In this document: in pieces, positions 1 to 8,657 of the stretch | Layout of the letters: every line of letters begins with the position of its first letter | Numbering within the stretch: position 1 is the stretch's first letter | Source: DASXMR01 sp036495525 | Lineage (GTDB): Bacteria > Actinomycetota > Actinomycetes > Streptosporangiales > Streptosporangiaceae | Assembly: GCA_036495525.1 (NCBI GenBank) | Contig: DASXMR010000138.1 | Coordinates: forward strand, 1 to 36,528 | Direction: 5' to 3' | DNA: 36,528 bases | Translations under genes and position numbers: made by a program | The notes under the pieces: model-generated | Database searches by the model: none | What the model was told of the DNA's origin: nothing | Seen by the model: the letters and a program-made list of their open reading frames with translations, nothing else

Positions 1-1065
1 GTGCTGCTGATCGGCCCGCTGCTGGCGCTGACCGGCGAGGCGTTCGTGCCAGGCGTCGGCGGTGACCAGATCGGCGCCCGCCCGGTGGACTTCCACCTCG
101 CCGCGCTGCAGGCGATGGGGGCGGAGATCACCGCGCACGAGCACGGCATCCACGCCAAGGCGCTGCGGCTGACCGGCGCTCGCATCACGCTGCCCTACCC
201 AAGCGTCGGCGCGACCGAGTCGGTGCTGCTCAGCGCGGTGCTGGCGGAGGGCCGCACGGTCATCGCCAACGCCGCGGTGGAGCCAGAAGTGATCGAACTG
301 GCGCTGTTCCTGCAGCGGATGGGCGCCGGCATCGAGCTGCAGCCAGACCGGCGGATCATCATCGAGGGCGTCGAGCGACTGCACGGCGCCACGGTCAGGC
401 TGCAGGGCGACCGGCTTGAGGCCTTCAGCTACCTGGTCGCCGGGCTGCTGACCGGCGGGCACGTCCGGGTGCACGGCTGCGCCCAGGAGCGGCTGGTGAC
501 GGCCGTCAACACGCTTCGCCGGATGGGCGCCGACCTGGGCATCGCCGATGGGTACCTGTCTGCTTCGGCGCCGGACGGGCTGCGCTCAGCCGCGGTGCAC
601 ACCGACACCCACCCGGGCTTCATGACCGACTGGCAGACACCGCTGCTGGTGCTGATGAGCCAGGCCAAGGGGCTGTCGGTGCTGCACGAGACGGTGTTCG
701 AGAACCGGTTCGTCTACGTCCCGGCGCTGAACCGGCTCGGCTGCGAGATCGAGCTGTTCCCGACTTGCCTTGGCGGTAACTCCTGTCGCTTCCACGACGC
801 GAACTACCTGCATTCCGCTGTGGTCCGCGGCCCGTCCACGCTGGTCGGCGCCACCGTGGACGTGCCCGACGTGCGGGCCGGGTTCTCCTCGGTCATCGCC
901 GCCTCGATCGCCGAGGGCCCGTCCGTGCTGATGGACGTCGCCTCGCTCGAACGCGGCTACGACGAGCCGTTCGAGCGGCTGCAGTCCATCGGCATGGCTA
1001 TCTCCAGGATCGAAGTGCCGGACACCGGCGGGGACAACGGCTCGCCAAGCACAGACGCCGGCTGA
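1..1065 (+). CDS. murA: UDP-N-acetylglucosamine 1-carboxyvinyltransferase (MurA family), 5'-truncated by window edge
   Basis: MurA transfers enolpyruvate from PEP to UDP-GlcNAc, the first committed step of peptidoglycan synthesis in the cytoplasm. The 354 visible residues cover most of the inside-out alpha/beta barrel: a GGDQIGARPVD loop at residues 20-30, VGATE near residue 70, and a PGFMTDWQ segment near residue 205 that matches the family PGFxTDxQ motif. A full MurA has about 420 residues, so the first 60-80 are probably upstream of the window; the GTG at base 1 is then an internal codon. The usual catalytic-loop Cys is Asp22 here, as known for mycobacterial and chlamydial MurA, which predicts intrinsic fosfomycin insensitivity. 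The sequence is divergent enough that it could be a second MurA paralogue. It converges on the DUF349 gene, and its stop codon lies inside the first unit of a tandem repeat. Confidence 0.85.
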   Translation: MLLIGPLLALTGEAFVPGVGGDQIGARPVDFHLAALQAMGAEITAHEHGIHAKALRLTGARITLPYPSVGATESVLLSAVLAEGRTVIANAAVEPEVIELALFLQRMGAGIELQPDRRIIIEGVERLHGATVRLQGDRLEAFSYLVAGLLTGGHVRVHGCAQERLVTAVNTLRRMGADLGIADGYLSASAPDGLRSAAVHTDTHPGFMTDWQTPLLVLMSQAKGLSVLHETVFENRFVYVPALNRLGCEIELFPTCLGGNSCRFHDANYLHSAVVRGPSTLVGATVDVPDVRAGFSSVIAASIAEGPSVLMDVASLERGYDEPFERLQSIGMAISRIEVPDTGGDNGSPSTDAG

Positions 1066-1161
1066 CAAGCCCGGACGCCAGCTCGCCAGGACCGGACGGC
1101 CGCTGACCAGCCAGGAAGCAAGCTCGCCAGGACTGGACGGCCGCTGATCAGCCAGGACGCC
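1061..1161. repeat. 41-bp tandem repeat, about 2.5 copies, between convergent genes
   Basis: Units begin at 1061, 1102 and 1143 (the last partial). The best-matched stretch, 1080-1116 against 1121-1157, is 37 bp with only two C/T differences. The first unit includes the murA stop codon. The period is not a multiple of three and no gene is seen here, so this is a noncoding slippage-type repeat in a 137-bp space where both flanking genes should terminate. No clear hairpin with a T-tract is visible. Confidence 0.8.
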
Positions 1162-1202
1162 GCCGGGACCACGACTCAACCGGCCGGGGCGGCCGGCAGC
1201 GG

Positions 1203-2441
1203 TTAGCTGGACAGCTCGGCCAGCGTGCGCTCGGCCTCGGCGAGCCACGACTTGCGAGCGTCAAGCGCCTCCTGCGCCTGCTGCTCCGCGCGCTCGTCGC
1301 CCTTCTCCCGCGCCGTCACGACCTGCTTCTCCAGCGACGTGATGGCGGTGTGCAGCTGCTCGACCGCGCCCCTCGCCCTGGACTGCGCCTCGGGGTTGGA
1401 CCGCTTCCAGTGCGCTTCCTCGGCTTTGCGTATCGCGTCCTCGACCCGGCGCAGGCCGCCTTCCAGCCGGTCCTGCTCATCGCGCGGGACCGGGCCTGCC
1501 TGCTCCCAGCGGTCGTGGATGCCGCGCAGCGTCGTGCGTGCCGCCCGGTGATCGGTCACCGGCAGCAGCCGCTCTGCCTCGGTCAGCAGGCCCGACTTCA
1601 CCACGGCGTGCTCGCGCAGCGTCGCGTCCTTGGCCGAGAACGCCGCCGACCTCGCCTGGAAGAAAGTGTCCTGGGCGGCCTTGAACCGGCCCCACAGCTC
1701 CTCCTCGGCCCCCCGGTCGGCGCGCCCGGCCTCCTTCCAGGAGCGCATCAGCTCGCGGAAGGAGGCGGCCGTCGTCCCCCAGTCGGTCGATGACGACAGC
1801 CCCTCGGCTTGCGTGACCAGCTTCTCCTTGACGGTCCTGACCTGCTCGCGCTCCTGCTCCAGGCCGGCGAAGTAAGCCTTGCGGCGCTTGGTGAACGCGT
1901 TGCGGGCCGCGGACAGCCGCTTCCACAGCACGGTCTCGGCCTGCCGGTCGCCACGCGGCGCCGCCTTCCACTCGTCAAGCAGCTGGCGCATCCGCTCGCC
2001 GCTGGCCTTCCAGTGGGTCGCCTCCACCGCGATCCGCTCCGCCTCGGCGACGATGCGCTCCTTAACGTCGAGTGCTTCGGTGCGCGCGTGCTCCCTAGCG
2101 GCCTTGTGCTCCTCCCGCTTGTGGTCCACCAGCCCGGTGAGCGCCTCGAGCCGGCCGCGCAGGCCATCCAGGTCGCCGACCGCACGGGCTTCCGACAGCG
2201 TTTCCTGCAGCCGGGTGATCGTGGCCCTGGCGTGGGCGGGGGACAGGTCCGTGCTCCGCACCCGCTGTTCCAGGAGGCTGACCTCGGTCTCCAGCGACTC
2301 GAACTTGCGGGTGAAGAACGCGAGCGCCTCTGCCGGGCTGCCTGCCTGCCAGGAGCCCACCACCCGCTCGCCTTCGGCAGTACGGACGTAGACGGTCCCC
2401 TCGTCGTCTACCCGGCCCCACGGATCGTTGGCGGTGCTCAC
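1203..2441 (-). CDS. DUF349 domain-containing coiled-coil protein
   Basis: 412 aa, rich in Arg, Glu and Ala, with repeated three-helix DUF349 units. The marks are recurring patterns of Trp, a basic stretch, then LW and F (LWKRLSAARNAF around residue 175, LWGRFKAAQDTFF around residue 250). No signal peptide or membrane segment. The molecular function of DUF349 proteins is not established. The start is GTG at 2439-2441 with AGGAGG on the minus strand (complement 2448-2453) six bases upstream. It follows the cyclophilin gene after 44 bp on the same strand, so the two are probably co-transcribed. As I recall, the same pair sits beside a metallo-hydrolase in Streptomyces, so the neighbourhood is conserved. 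Confidence 0.85.
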   Translation of the reverse strand: MSTANDPWGRVDDEGTVYVRTAEGERVVGSWQAGSPAEALAFFTRKFESLETEVSLLEQRVRSTDLSPAHARATITRLQETLSEARAVGDLDGLRGRLEALTGLVDHKREEHKAAREHARTEALDVKERIVAEAERIAVEATHWKASGERMRQLLDEWKAAPRGDRQAETVLWKRLSAARNAFTKRRKAYFAGLEQEREQVRTVKEKLVTQAEGLSSSTDWGTTAASFRELMRSWKEAGRADRGAEEELWGRFKAAQDTFFQARSAAFSAKDATLREHAVVKSGLLTEAERLLPVTDHRAARTTLRGIHDRWEQAGPVPRDEQDRLEGGLRRVEDAIRKAEEAHWKRSNPEAQSRARGAVEQLHTAITSLEKQVVTAREKGDERAEQQAQEALDARKSWLAEAERTLAELSS

Positions 2442-2485
2442 CGCAAACCTCCTGCTCGGTACCTGACTGGAGCAGCGGTGCCTTG

Positions 2486-3346
2486 TCAGGTCTTCTCTAT
2501 TGTGACGCGCTCGATGGTGACTTTCTCCTTGGGATGGCCGTCACCTGCCCCGTTGGAGTTGTCGCTGCCGGCCTTCGCTACCTGCTGGATGAGTTTGAGC
2601 CCGCCGGTGATCGTGCCAAATGGCGTGTAATTGGGCTGAAGCGGACTGTTCTGGTAGACCAGGAAGAACTGACTACCGTTCGTGTTCGGCCCGGAATTGG
2701 CCATCGCCACCGTTGCGGTCTTGTACGTCGCCACGCCCGAGCTGCTCACCGTGCTCGCCAGCTTCGTGAGGTTCTCGTCGCTGAAGCTGTAGCCGGGCCC
2801 GCCAGTGCCCTTCCCGGTCGGGTCGCCGCACTGCAGCACGTAGATGCCCTGGGTGACCAGCCGGTGGCACGGGGTGTGGTTGAAGTACTTCTGCATGGCC
2901 AGCGAGACGAACGAGTTGACCGTGCAGGTCGCCTCGCTGTTCAGCAGCTTGATCTTGATGACGCCGCGGTTGGTGGTGATGGTCGCCTGGTAGCCGGCCT
3001 TGAAGTCAGGCTTGGCCGACGGCAGCTTGACCTTGCGCGCCGCCGTGCCGCCGGCGGTGTAGCTGCAGTGATGGGCCGGCTCTTGCACCACGGCGGCCGG
3101 CGACGCCGACGGGCTCGGCGCCGCGGAGCTCGGCGCGGGACTCGGCGGCGAAGCGGCGGCAGCTGCCGGGTGCGACGAGGGTTTGAACAGGAAGACGCCG
3201 CCAACGACGATCGCCGCGACCGCCACGGCGGCCAGCGCGCTGATGCCTAGCTGGCGGACCTTGCGGTCGTGCTGCGCCTGCTTGACGGCCCGGCGCTCGA
3301 GCCGCTCCCTGGCCAGCTTGCGCTGCCGCTCTCTCCTACCCGCCAC
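2486..3346 (-). CDS. membrane-anchored peptidyl-prolyl cis-trans isomerase, cyclophilin type
   Basis: 286 aa. A very basic N-terminus (residues 1-32) is followed by one hydrophobic segment (about 33-54), a Pro/Ser/Ala linker (57-90) and a cyclophilin domain (about 118-284). This predicts a type II anchor with the isomerase outside the cytoplasmic membrane. HRLVTQG at 161-167 carries the catalytic Arg (R162) of the cyclophilin FHR motif, here with Cys before the His. GSQFFLVY at 224-231 is the family core strand. The catalysed reaction is isomerisation of Xaa-Pro bonds in exported proteins. GTG start at 3344-3346 with AGGAGG seven bases upstream on the minus strand. Likely first gene of a two-gene transcript with DUF349. 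Extracytoplasmic placement is inferred from the anchor. Confidence 0.88.
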   Translation of the reverse strand: MAGRRERQRKLARERLERRAVKQAQHDRKVRQLGISALAAVAVAAIVVGGVFLFKPSSHPAAAAASPPSPAPSSAAPSPSASPAAVVQEPAHHCSYTAGGTAARKVKLPSAKPDFKAGYQATITTNRGVIKIKLLNSEATCTVNSFVSLAMQKYFNHTPCHRLVTQGIYVLQCGDPTGKGTGGPGYSFSDENLTKLASTVSSSGVATYKTATVAMANSGPNTNGSQFFLVYQNSPLQPNYTPFGTITGGLKLIQQVAKAGSDNSNGAGDGHPKEKVTIERVTIEKT

Positions 3347-3627
3347 CGGATGGCCTCCTGTTGCCGCATTGCCTGTTGCCGTACTGCATGGTTGCGATCA
3401 GCCCGTTTGCCATGTTCCTGCGATAAGCGAAACTGCGCGAATCGTACCGGCGCGGGCGCGTCAGCGCAGTCGGCTGTTATCTGTTCGGTGTCGTACCGGT
3501 TTGGCGCTGCAACCCGGCCGTCCGGCCAGCCCGCACGCCCGCCAGGCAAAGCCATCGGTAGCCTGTAACGCACATCGCGCTGCTGGCCGCTGGCCGCCGC
3601 GCGCGCCGGGCCGCCTGAGGAGGAATC
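3347..3627. other. divergent intergenic region
   Basis: 281 bp between the divergent cyclophilin and hydrolase genes. It must hold two outward promoters. TANNNT hexamers occur on both strands (TAGCCT near 3572 on the plus strand; TACGAT near 3445 on the minus strand), but I see no convincing -35 partner for either. No ORF with coding character and no strong hairpin. Confidence 0.4.
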
Positions 3628-4341
3628 GTGCTGGTCGCCGGGTTCCCGGCGGGGTCGTTCGCCGCCAACTGCTACCTGGTGGCGCCGGGACCGGGCGAGG
3701 AGTGCGTGATCATCGATCCGGGCCAGGACGCCGAGCAGTACATCGAGGACACCATCGAGCGGTACCGGCTGCGGCCAGTCGCCGTGCTCGCCACGCACGG
3801 CCACATCGACCACATCTGGTCCGTCGCGCCGGTCTGCGGCGCGCGGAACATCCCCGCCTACATCCACCCTGCTGACCGTGCCCTGCTCAGCGACCCGGCT
3901 CGCGGCCTGCCGCTGGCGCCCGGCCAGCAGCTGCTGCGCGGGCTGACGTTCACCGAGCCGGACGACGTGGCGGAGCTGACCGACGGGATGACGCTGGAAC
4001 TGGCCGGCCTGCGGCTGGTGGTCGACCACGCGCCGGGCCACACGCCCGGCTCGGTGACCTTCCGCAGCGCGGACGATCAGGCAGCCGACGCAGGCGAGAA
4101 GGAGGCGGGCGCCATCTTCACCGGCGACTTGCTGTTCGCCGGGTCGATCGGACGGACCGACCTGCCCGGCGGCGACTACCCGACGATCCTGCAGAGCCTG
4201 GCCAGGGTCTGCCTGCCGCTGCCGGACCAGACCGTCGTGCTGTCCGGGCACGGCCCGCAGACCACCATCGGCGCCGAGCGGGCAGGCAATCCGTTCCTGG
4301 CCGGGCTGGCGCCGGCCGGCGGGCCGGTCACCGGCCTGTGA
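3628..4341 (+). CDS. MBL-fold metallohydrolase, glyoxalase II-like
   Basis: 237 aa cytoplasmic protein of the metallo-beta-lactamase fold. The metal-binding HxHxDH is THGHIDH at residues 56-62. A second His lies in DHAPGHTPGSVTF (about 132-144), the bridging Asp in IFTGDLLFAGSIGRTDLPGG, and a C-terminal His in LSGHGPQTTIG. This set matches the small YcbL/glyoxalase II-like hydroxyacylglutathione hydrolase group, which hydrolyse thioesters. Actinomycetes lack glutathione, so the true substrate is unknown and may be a mycothiol or other thioester. GTG start at 3628 with GAGGAGG eight bases upstream. It lies 103 bp before aspS in the same direction. Family assignment is firm; substrate is not. 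Confidence 0.85.
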   Translation: MLVAGFPAGSFAANCYLVAPGPGEECVIIDPGQDAEQYIEDTIERYRLRPVAVLATHGHIDHIWSVAPVCGARNIPAYIHPADRALLSDPARGLPLAPGQQLLRGLTFTEPDDVAELTDGMTLELAGLRLVVDHAPGHTPGSVTFRSADDQAADAGEKEAGAIFTGDLLFAGSIGRTDLPGGDYPTILQSLARVCLPLPDQTVVLSGHGPQTTIGAERAGNPFLAGLAPAGGPVTGL

Positions 4342-4444
4342 CCGGCATCAGCGCGGCGAGACGGCAGCACCGGTACCGGTCTCGTTCTGCCGGAGAATCT
4401 GACCTTTCATAAAGCCGGCAGCCGCCGGACAGGCAGGGAGAGCG

Positions 4445-6256
4445 ATGATCCGCACGCACGAAGCGGGCACGCTCCGCGGCGAGAACGCGGGGCAGCAGGT
4501 GACACTGGCCGGCTGGGTGGCCCGGCGCCGTGACCACGGCGGCGTCGTGTTCATCGACCTGCGCGACGCCAGCGGGGTCGTCCAGGTGGTGACCCGCGAG
4601 GAGGACGTCGCACACGACCTGCGGGCGGAATACTGCGTGCTGGTCACCGGCGAGGTGCGGCGCAGGCCGGCCGGGAACGAGAACCCGGAGCTGCCCACCG
4701 GCGGGATCGAGGTCGCCGCCGTGGCCATCGAGGTGCTCGCCGAGGCCGACCCGCTGCCGTTCCCGGTCGAGGGCAACGCCGAGCTGAACGAGGAAGTGCG
4801 GCTGCGCTACCGCTACCTTGACCTGCGCCGCGCGGAGATGGCCGCCGCGCTTCGCGCCCGCTCGCAGGCCGCCTACCTGGTCAGCGACGTGATGCGGGAC
4901 CACCGCTTCGTGAACGTCGAGACCCCGTTCCTGACCAGGTCCACCCCGGAGGGGGCGCGCGACTTCCTGGTCCCCGTCCGGCTGCAGCCAGGCAGCTGGT
5001 ACGCGCTGCCGCAGTCGCCGCAGCTGTTCAAGCAGCTGCTGATGGTCTCCGGGTTCGAGCGCTACTACCAGCTCGTGCGCTGCTTCCGTGATGAGGACTT
5101 CCGCGCTGACCGGCAGCCTGAGTTCACCCAGATCGACATCGAGATGTCGTTCGTGACCAGGGCCGACGTGATCGAGGTCGCCGAGGACCTGGTGGAGCGG
5201 CTGTGGTCGAAGCTGGCCGGCTACCAGGTGCAGCGGCCGATAGCGCAGATGAGCTACGCCGACGCGATGGCCAGGTACGGGTCCGATAAGCCGGACCTGC
5301 GATTCGGCTGCGAGCTGACCGACCTGACCGGCTATTTCGGGCAAAGCGAGTTCCGGGTGTTCCAGGCGCCGCACGTCGGCGCCGTGGTGATGCCGGGCGG
5401 TGCCTCGCAGTCACGCCGCGAGCTGGACGAGTGGCAGGAGTGGGCGCGCGCCCGCGGCGCCCGGGGCCTGGCCTACGTGCTGATCGGTGCCGACGGCGCG
5501 GTCACCGACGCCGGCCCGGTCGCGCGGCACCTGTCGGCCGCCGAGCGCTCCGGCCTGCCGGCCGCGGCCGGCGCCGCGCCAGGCGACTGCGTTTTCTTCG
5601 CGGCCGGCCAGGCCAGCGCGGCCCGCCAGCTGCTCGGCGCCGCCCGGCTGGAGATCGGGCAGCGCTGCGGCCTGATCGACCCGTCGGCCTGGGCGTTCAC
5701 CTGGGTCGTCGACGCGCCGATGTTCGAGGAGGTGGGCGAAGGCGGCTGGACCGCGGTGCACCACCCCTTCACCGCGCCGCTGCCGGAGTGGGCGGCCAAA
5801 TTCACCGCCGAGCCAGGCGGCGCGCTGGCCGACGCCTACGACATCGTCTGCAACGGCACGGAGATCGGCGGCGGCTCGATCCGGATCCACCGCCCCGACA
5901 TGCAGCAGCGCGTGTTCGACGTGATCGGGCTGTCCAGGGACGAGGCGCGCTCGCAGTTCGGGTTCCTGCTCGACGCGCTGCGCTTCGGGCCGCCGCCGCA
6001 CGGCGGGATCGCGTTCGGCTGGGACCGCATGCTCATGCTGCTGACCGCGCGTGACTCGATCCGCGACGTCATCGCCTTTCCCAAGGCGGCGTCCGGTCAC
6101 GACCCGCTGACCGGCGCGCCGACGCCGATCACCGCGGCGCAGCGCAAGGAGGCCGGCATCGACGCGAAGCCCGGCGGCGGCCAGCCCGGCGGGCCAGGCC
6201 AGCCGGCTGGCGGCCATCCGGGTGCTGCACAGCAGCCGGCAAAATCCAGGTCATGA
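4445..6256 (+). CDS. aspS: aspartate--tRNA ligase, probably non-discriminating (AspRS)
   Basis: 603 aa class IIb synthetase that charges tRNA-Asp in the cytoplasm. N-terminal OB-fold anticodon domain (1-110), motif 2 near FRDEDFRADRQPEFTQ (about 218-233), bacterial GAD insertion (about 310-420), and motif 3 GIAFGWDRMLML near residue 520. The anticodon domain reads RRRDHGG with His31, the residue I recall as typical of non-discriminating AspRS that also aspartylate tRNA-Asn. That fits actinomycetes using GatCAB, but is inference. The last 45 residues or so are a Gly/Pro/Ala/Gln tail beyond the normal end. ATG start at 4445 with GGGAG just upstream. In Streptomyces hisS usually occupies the place next to this hydrolase; hisS is absent here. 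Confidence 0.95.
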   Translation: MIRTHEAGTLRGENAGQQVTLAGWVARRRDHGGVVFIDLRDASGVVQVVTREEDVAHDLRAEYCVLVTGEVRRRPAGNENPELPTGGIEVAAVAIEVLAEADPLPFPVEGNAELNEEVRLRYRYLDLRRAEMAAALRARSQAAYLVSDVMRDHRFVNVETPFLTRSTPEGARDFLVPVRLQPGSWYALPQSPQLFKQLLMVSGFERYYQLVRCFRDEDFRADRQPEFTQIDIEMSFVTRADVIEVAEDLVERLWSKLAGYQVQRPIAQMSYADAMARYGSDKPDLRFGCELTDLTGYFGQSEFRVFQAPHVGAVVMPGGASQSRRELDEWQEWARARGARGLAYVLIGADGAVTDAGPVARHLSAAERSGLPAAAGAAPGDCVFFAAGQASAARQLLGAARLEIGQRCGLIDPSAWAFTWVVDAPMFEEVGEGGWTAVHHPFTAPLPEWAAKFTAEPGGALADAYDIVCNGTEIGGGSIRIHRPDMQQRVFDVIGLSRDEARSQFGFLLDALRFGPPPHGGIAFGWDRMLMLLTARDSIRDVIAFPKAASGHDPLTGAPTPITAAQRKEAGIDAKPGGGQPGGPGQPAGGHPGAAQQPAKSRS

Positions 6257-6314
6257 ACTCCACGAACGACTACTGCCGGTAACTGCCGGCCCGCCGCCGG
6301 CTGCCGGGCCGAGA

Positions 6315-6327
6315 TACTGTCAGTGAC
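6315..6327 (+). promoter_or_regulatory. -10 element for a leaderless rarA transcript
   Basis: TACTGT at 6315-6320 fits the actinobacterial TANNNT -10 consensus and is followed by seven bases and then the GTG start of rarA. No Shine-Dalgarno is present. This spacing puts the transcription start on, or within a base of, the start codon. No good -35 is seen. A GC hairpin (6285-6290 with 6296-6301) lies between aspS and this element. Confidence 0.5.
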
Positions 6328-7755
6328 GTGCCAACGACAGGGCCGCCGCAGCGCGACAGCCTCTTCGACGCCGCGGCCGAAGAGGCGGCGCAAGCCGCTG
6401 CGCCGCTCGCCGTCCGGATGCGCCCGCGCACCCTCGATGAGGTCGTCGGCCAGCAGCACCTGACCAGGGACGGCTCGCCGCTGCGCAAGCTGGCCGAGCA
6501 CGACGCCGCGATGTCGCTGCTGCTGTGGGGCCCGCCGGGCACCGGCAAGACCACCGTCGCGTACGTGATCAGCGCGGTGACCAAGCGCCGCTTCACCGAG
6601 CTGTCCGCCGTGTCGGCCGGCGTCAAGGACGTCCGCGCCGCGATCGAGGCGGCGCGCCGCGAGCTCGGCCTGACCGGGACCCAGACGATCCTGTTCATCG
6701 ACGAGGTGCACCGGTTCAACAAGGCACAGCAGGACGCGCTGCTGCCGGCGGTGGAAAACCGCTGGGTCTCGTTCATCGGCGCCACCACCGAGAACCCGTT
6801 CTTCTCGGTGGTCGGGCCGCTGCTGTCCCGCTCGCTGCTGCTGACCCTGCGGCCGCTTGGCGACCAGGACATCATCACCGTGGTTGACCGCGCGCTGGCC
6901 GACGAGCGCGGCCTGGCCGGCTCGGTCAGCCTCGGCGACGGGGTGCGCGAGCAGCTGGTCCGGCTGGCCGGCGGCGACGCAAGGCGCGCGCTGACCTACC
7001 TGGAGGCGGCCGCGCTCGGCCTGCCCGACGGCGGGGTCATCGACCTGCCAGGCCTGGAGCGCGCAGTCGACCGCGCCGCGGTCCGCTACGACCGGGAAGG
7101 CGACCAGCACTACGACGTGATCAGCGCGTTCATCAAGAGCATCAGGGGCAGCGACGCGGACGCCGCGCTGCACTACCTGGCCAGGATGATCGAGGCCGGC
7201 GAGGACCCGAGGTTCATCGCCCGGCGGCTGATCGTGCACGCCAGCGAGGACGTCGGCATGGCCGACCCGACCGCACTGCAGACGGCCGTCGCCGCCGCCC
7301 AGGCGGTTGAGTTCGTCGGACTGCCCGAGGTCAGGATCAACCTGGCCCAGGCGGTGATCCACCTGTCCCTGGCACCCAAGTCCAACGCCGTGGTCAGTGC
7401 CATCAACGCGGCGGGCGCCGACGTGCAGGCCGGCCTTGCCGGGCCGGTGCCGAAGCACCTGCGCGACACCAGCTACCGCGGCGCCGCCCGGCTCGGCCAC
7501 GGCCGGGGCTACCAGTACCCGCACGACTTCGACGACGGCATCGTCAGTCAGGCCTACGCGCCGGAGTCCATCGCCGGCCGTCGCTACTACCAGCCGTCAC
7601 GGCACGGCGCCGAAGCCCGTTACGCCGACCGGTCCGAGTGGATCAGGGCAATACTGGCAGGCGGAGACGGGCACCCCGGCGACGGCAGCGCGCCAGCGGA
7701 CCACGATGACGGCACGAAGCCAGATGGCGCCGCCGGGCAGCGGGGGGAGCGGTAA
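6328..7755 (+). CDS. rarA: replication-associated recombination protein A (RarA/MgsA AAA+ ATPase)
   Basis: 475 aa clamp-loader-like AAA+ ATPase that acts at stalled replication forks. Walker A is GPPGTGKT at 68-75 and Walker B is ILFIDEVHRF with D125 and E126. ATTENPFFSV (sensor 1 region) follows. The C-terminal half has the conserved SAFIKSIRGSD (about 271-281) and the helical tetramerisation domain, ending with LPKHLRD-type and Tyr-rich segments. The QRDSLF near residues 8-13 resembles a sliding-clamp-binding peptide, but is too short to be sure. The GTG at 6328 is chosen because the family N-terminus starts here and a -10 element sits directly upstream with no ribosome binding site, suggesting leaderless translation. 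Spacing from aspS is 71 bp. Confidence 0.92.
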   Translation: MPTTGPPQRDSLFDAAAEEAAQAAAPLAVRMRPRTLDEVVGQQHLTRDGSPLRKLAEHDAAMSLLLWGPPGTGKTTVAYVISAVTKRRFTELSAVSAGVKDVRAAIEAARRELGLTGTQTILFIDEVHRFNKAQQDALLPAVENRWVSFIGATTENPFFSVVGPLLSRSLLLTLRPLGDQDIITVVDRALADERGLAGSVSLGDGVREQLVRLAGGDARRALTYLEAAALGLPDGGVIDLPGLERAVDRAAVRYDREGDQHYDVISAFIKSIRGSDADAALHYLARMIEAGEDPRFIARRLIVHASEDVGMADPTALQTAVAAAQAVEFVGLPEVRINLAQAVIHLSLAPKSNAVVSAINAAGADVQAGLAGPVPKHLRDTSYRGAARLGHGRGYQYPHDFDDGIVSQAYAPESIAGRRYYQPSRHGAEARYADRSEWIRAILAGGDGHPGDGSAPADHDDGTKPDGAAGQRGER

Positions 7756-7858
7756 GGTCGCTCCCGTAACATTGCGGCCGCTCGGCCGAGTCCGCGGCCA
7801 TCGCAACACATCTCGCCGCCCAGCCAGAAGGCCATTTATCCAGAAGGAGAGCCGGAGG

Positions 7859-8338
7859 GTGAACGCTGGCCAGCTCGCTGCCCTGATCGCAGCCGGATTC
7901 TGGGCGCTGCTCGTCTGCGCCGCGCTGTACGTGCTGGCCAGGCTCGCCCGGCTGATCTCGGCTGGCACCCGCCTGGTCACCGAGTACTCCGGCCGCACCG
8001 ACGAGTTGCTGACCAGCGCGCAGGCCGCGGTCGACCAGGCAGCCGAGCAGCTGGACCGTACCGGCGCGATCACCGCCAGCATGGACGACGTGACGGCGAA
8101 CATGGCCGAGCTGTCCGGCCACGTCTCCGGGCTCACCGGGCTGGCCAGGGAGCTGTCGGCCGGACTCGGCGGGCCCTTGTCGAGCATCCCGGCGGTCATC
8201 CACGGACTGCGCCGTGCGGTCGCGCTGCGCCGGGCAGCTGTCGTCCCCGGCACCGCGCAGCAGGTGGCGCTGCCCGGCCGCGGCCCATCGGCGCCAGCCG
8301 GACGAGCTAACACAGCGGCCAGGGGAGCGCGGCCGTGA
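7859..8338 (+). CDS. DUF948 domain-containing membrane protein
   Basis: 159 aa. One N-terminal transmembrane helix (about residues 6-29) is followed by an amphipathic helical region with DUF948 character (T/E/Q/A-rich, about 35-110) and a Pro/Ala/Arg tail. Function unknown; the family is a short chemotaxis-receptor-like coiled coil anchored in the membrane. An upstream extension stays open but overlaps rarA and lacks family similarity. The GTG at 7859 is preferred because AAGGAG (7844-7849) lies nine bases before it and the membrane helix follows immediately. It overlaps the next gene by GTGA. In actinomycetes this pair is regularly found directly before alaS. Confidence 0.8.
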   Translation: MNAGQLAALIAAGFWALLVCAALYVLARLARLISAGTRLVTEYSGRTDELLTSAQAAVDQAAEQLDRTGAITASMDDVTANMAELSGHVSGLTGLARELSAGLGGPLSSIPAVIHGLRRAVALRRAAVVPGTAQQVALPGRGPSAPAGRANTAARGARP

Positions 8339-8657
8339 TCCGCCGCGGCTTCTGGCTGACGCTCGGCGCTGCGCTCGGCGTGACCGGCTACCGGCGGATC
8401 GGCCGTCTGGCCGGCTCGCTGCGCCTGACCGGCCAGCACATGTCCGGCCGGGGCAGCTCAGGCCGCTCCGCGCGACGCCGCGGCACGGTCGGCCAGTTCG
8501 TCCGCGACATGCGCGACGGCATGGACGAGTACCTGGAGCAGCACCCGCGCGGCTGGTCACCTACCCTCGATGGTCAGCAGGCACGCACCCGCGCCGCGCT
8601 CGGCGAAGCTGGCCCGCGCACCCACCCGCACGCCCAACACCCGGAGGATGGCCGCTG

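Noticed and set aside
6097..7524. 475-codon minus-strand frame opposite rarA
   Set aside because: Shadow of rarA with Arg/Gly/Ala-rich product and no recognisable domain.
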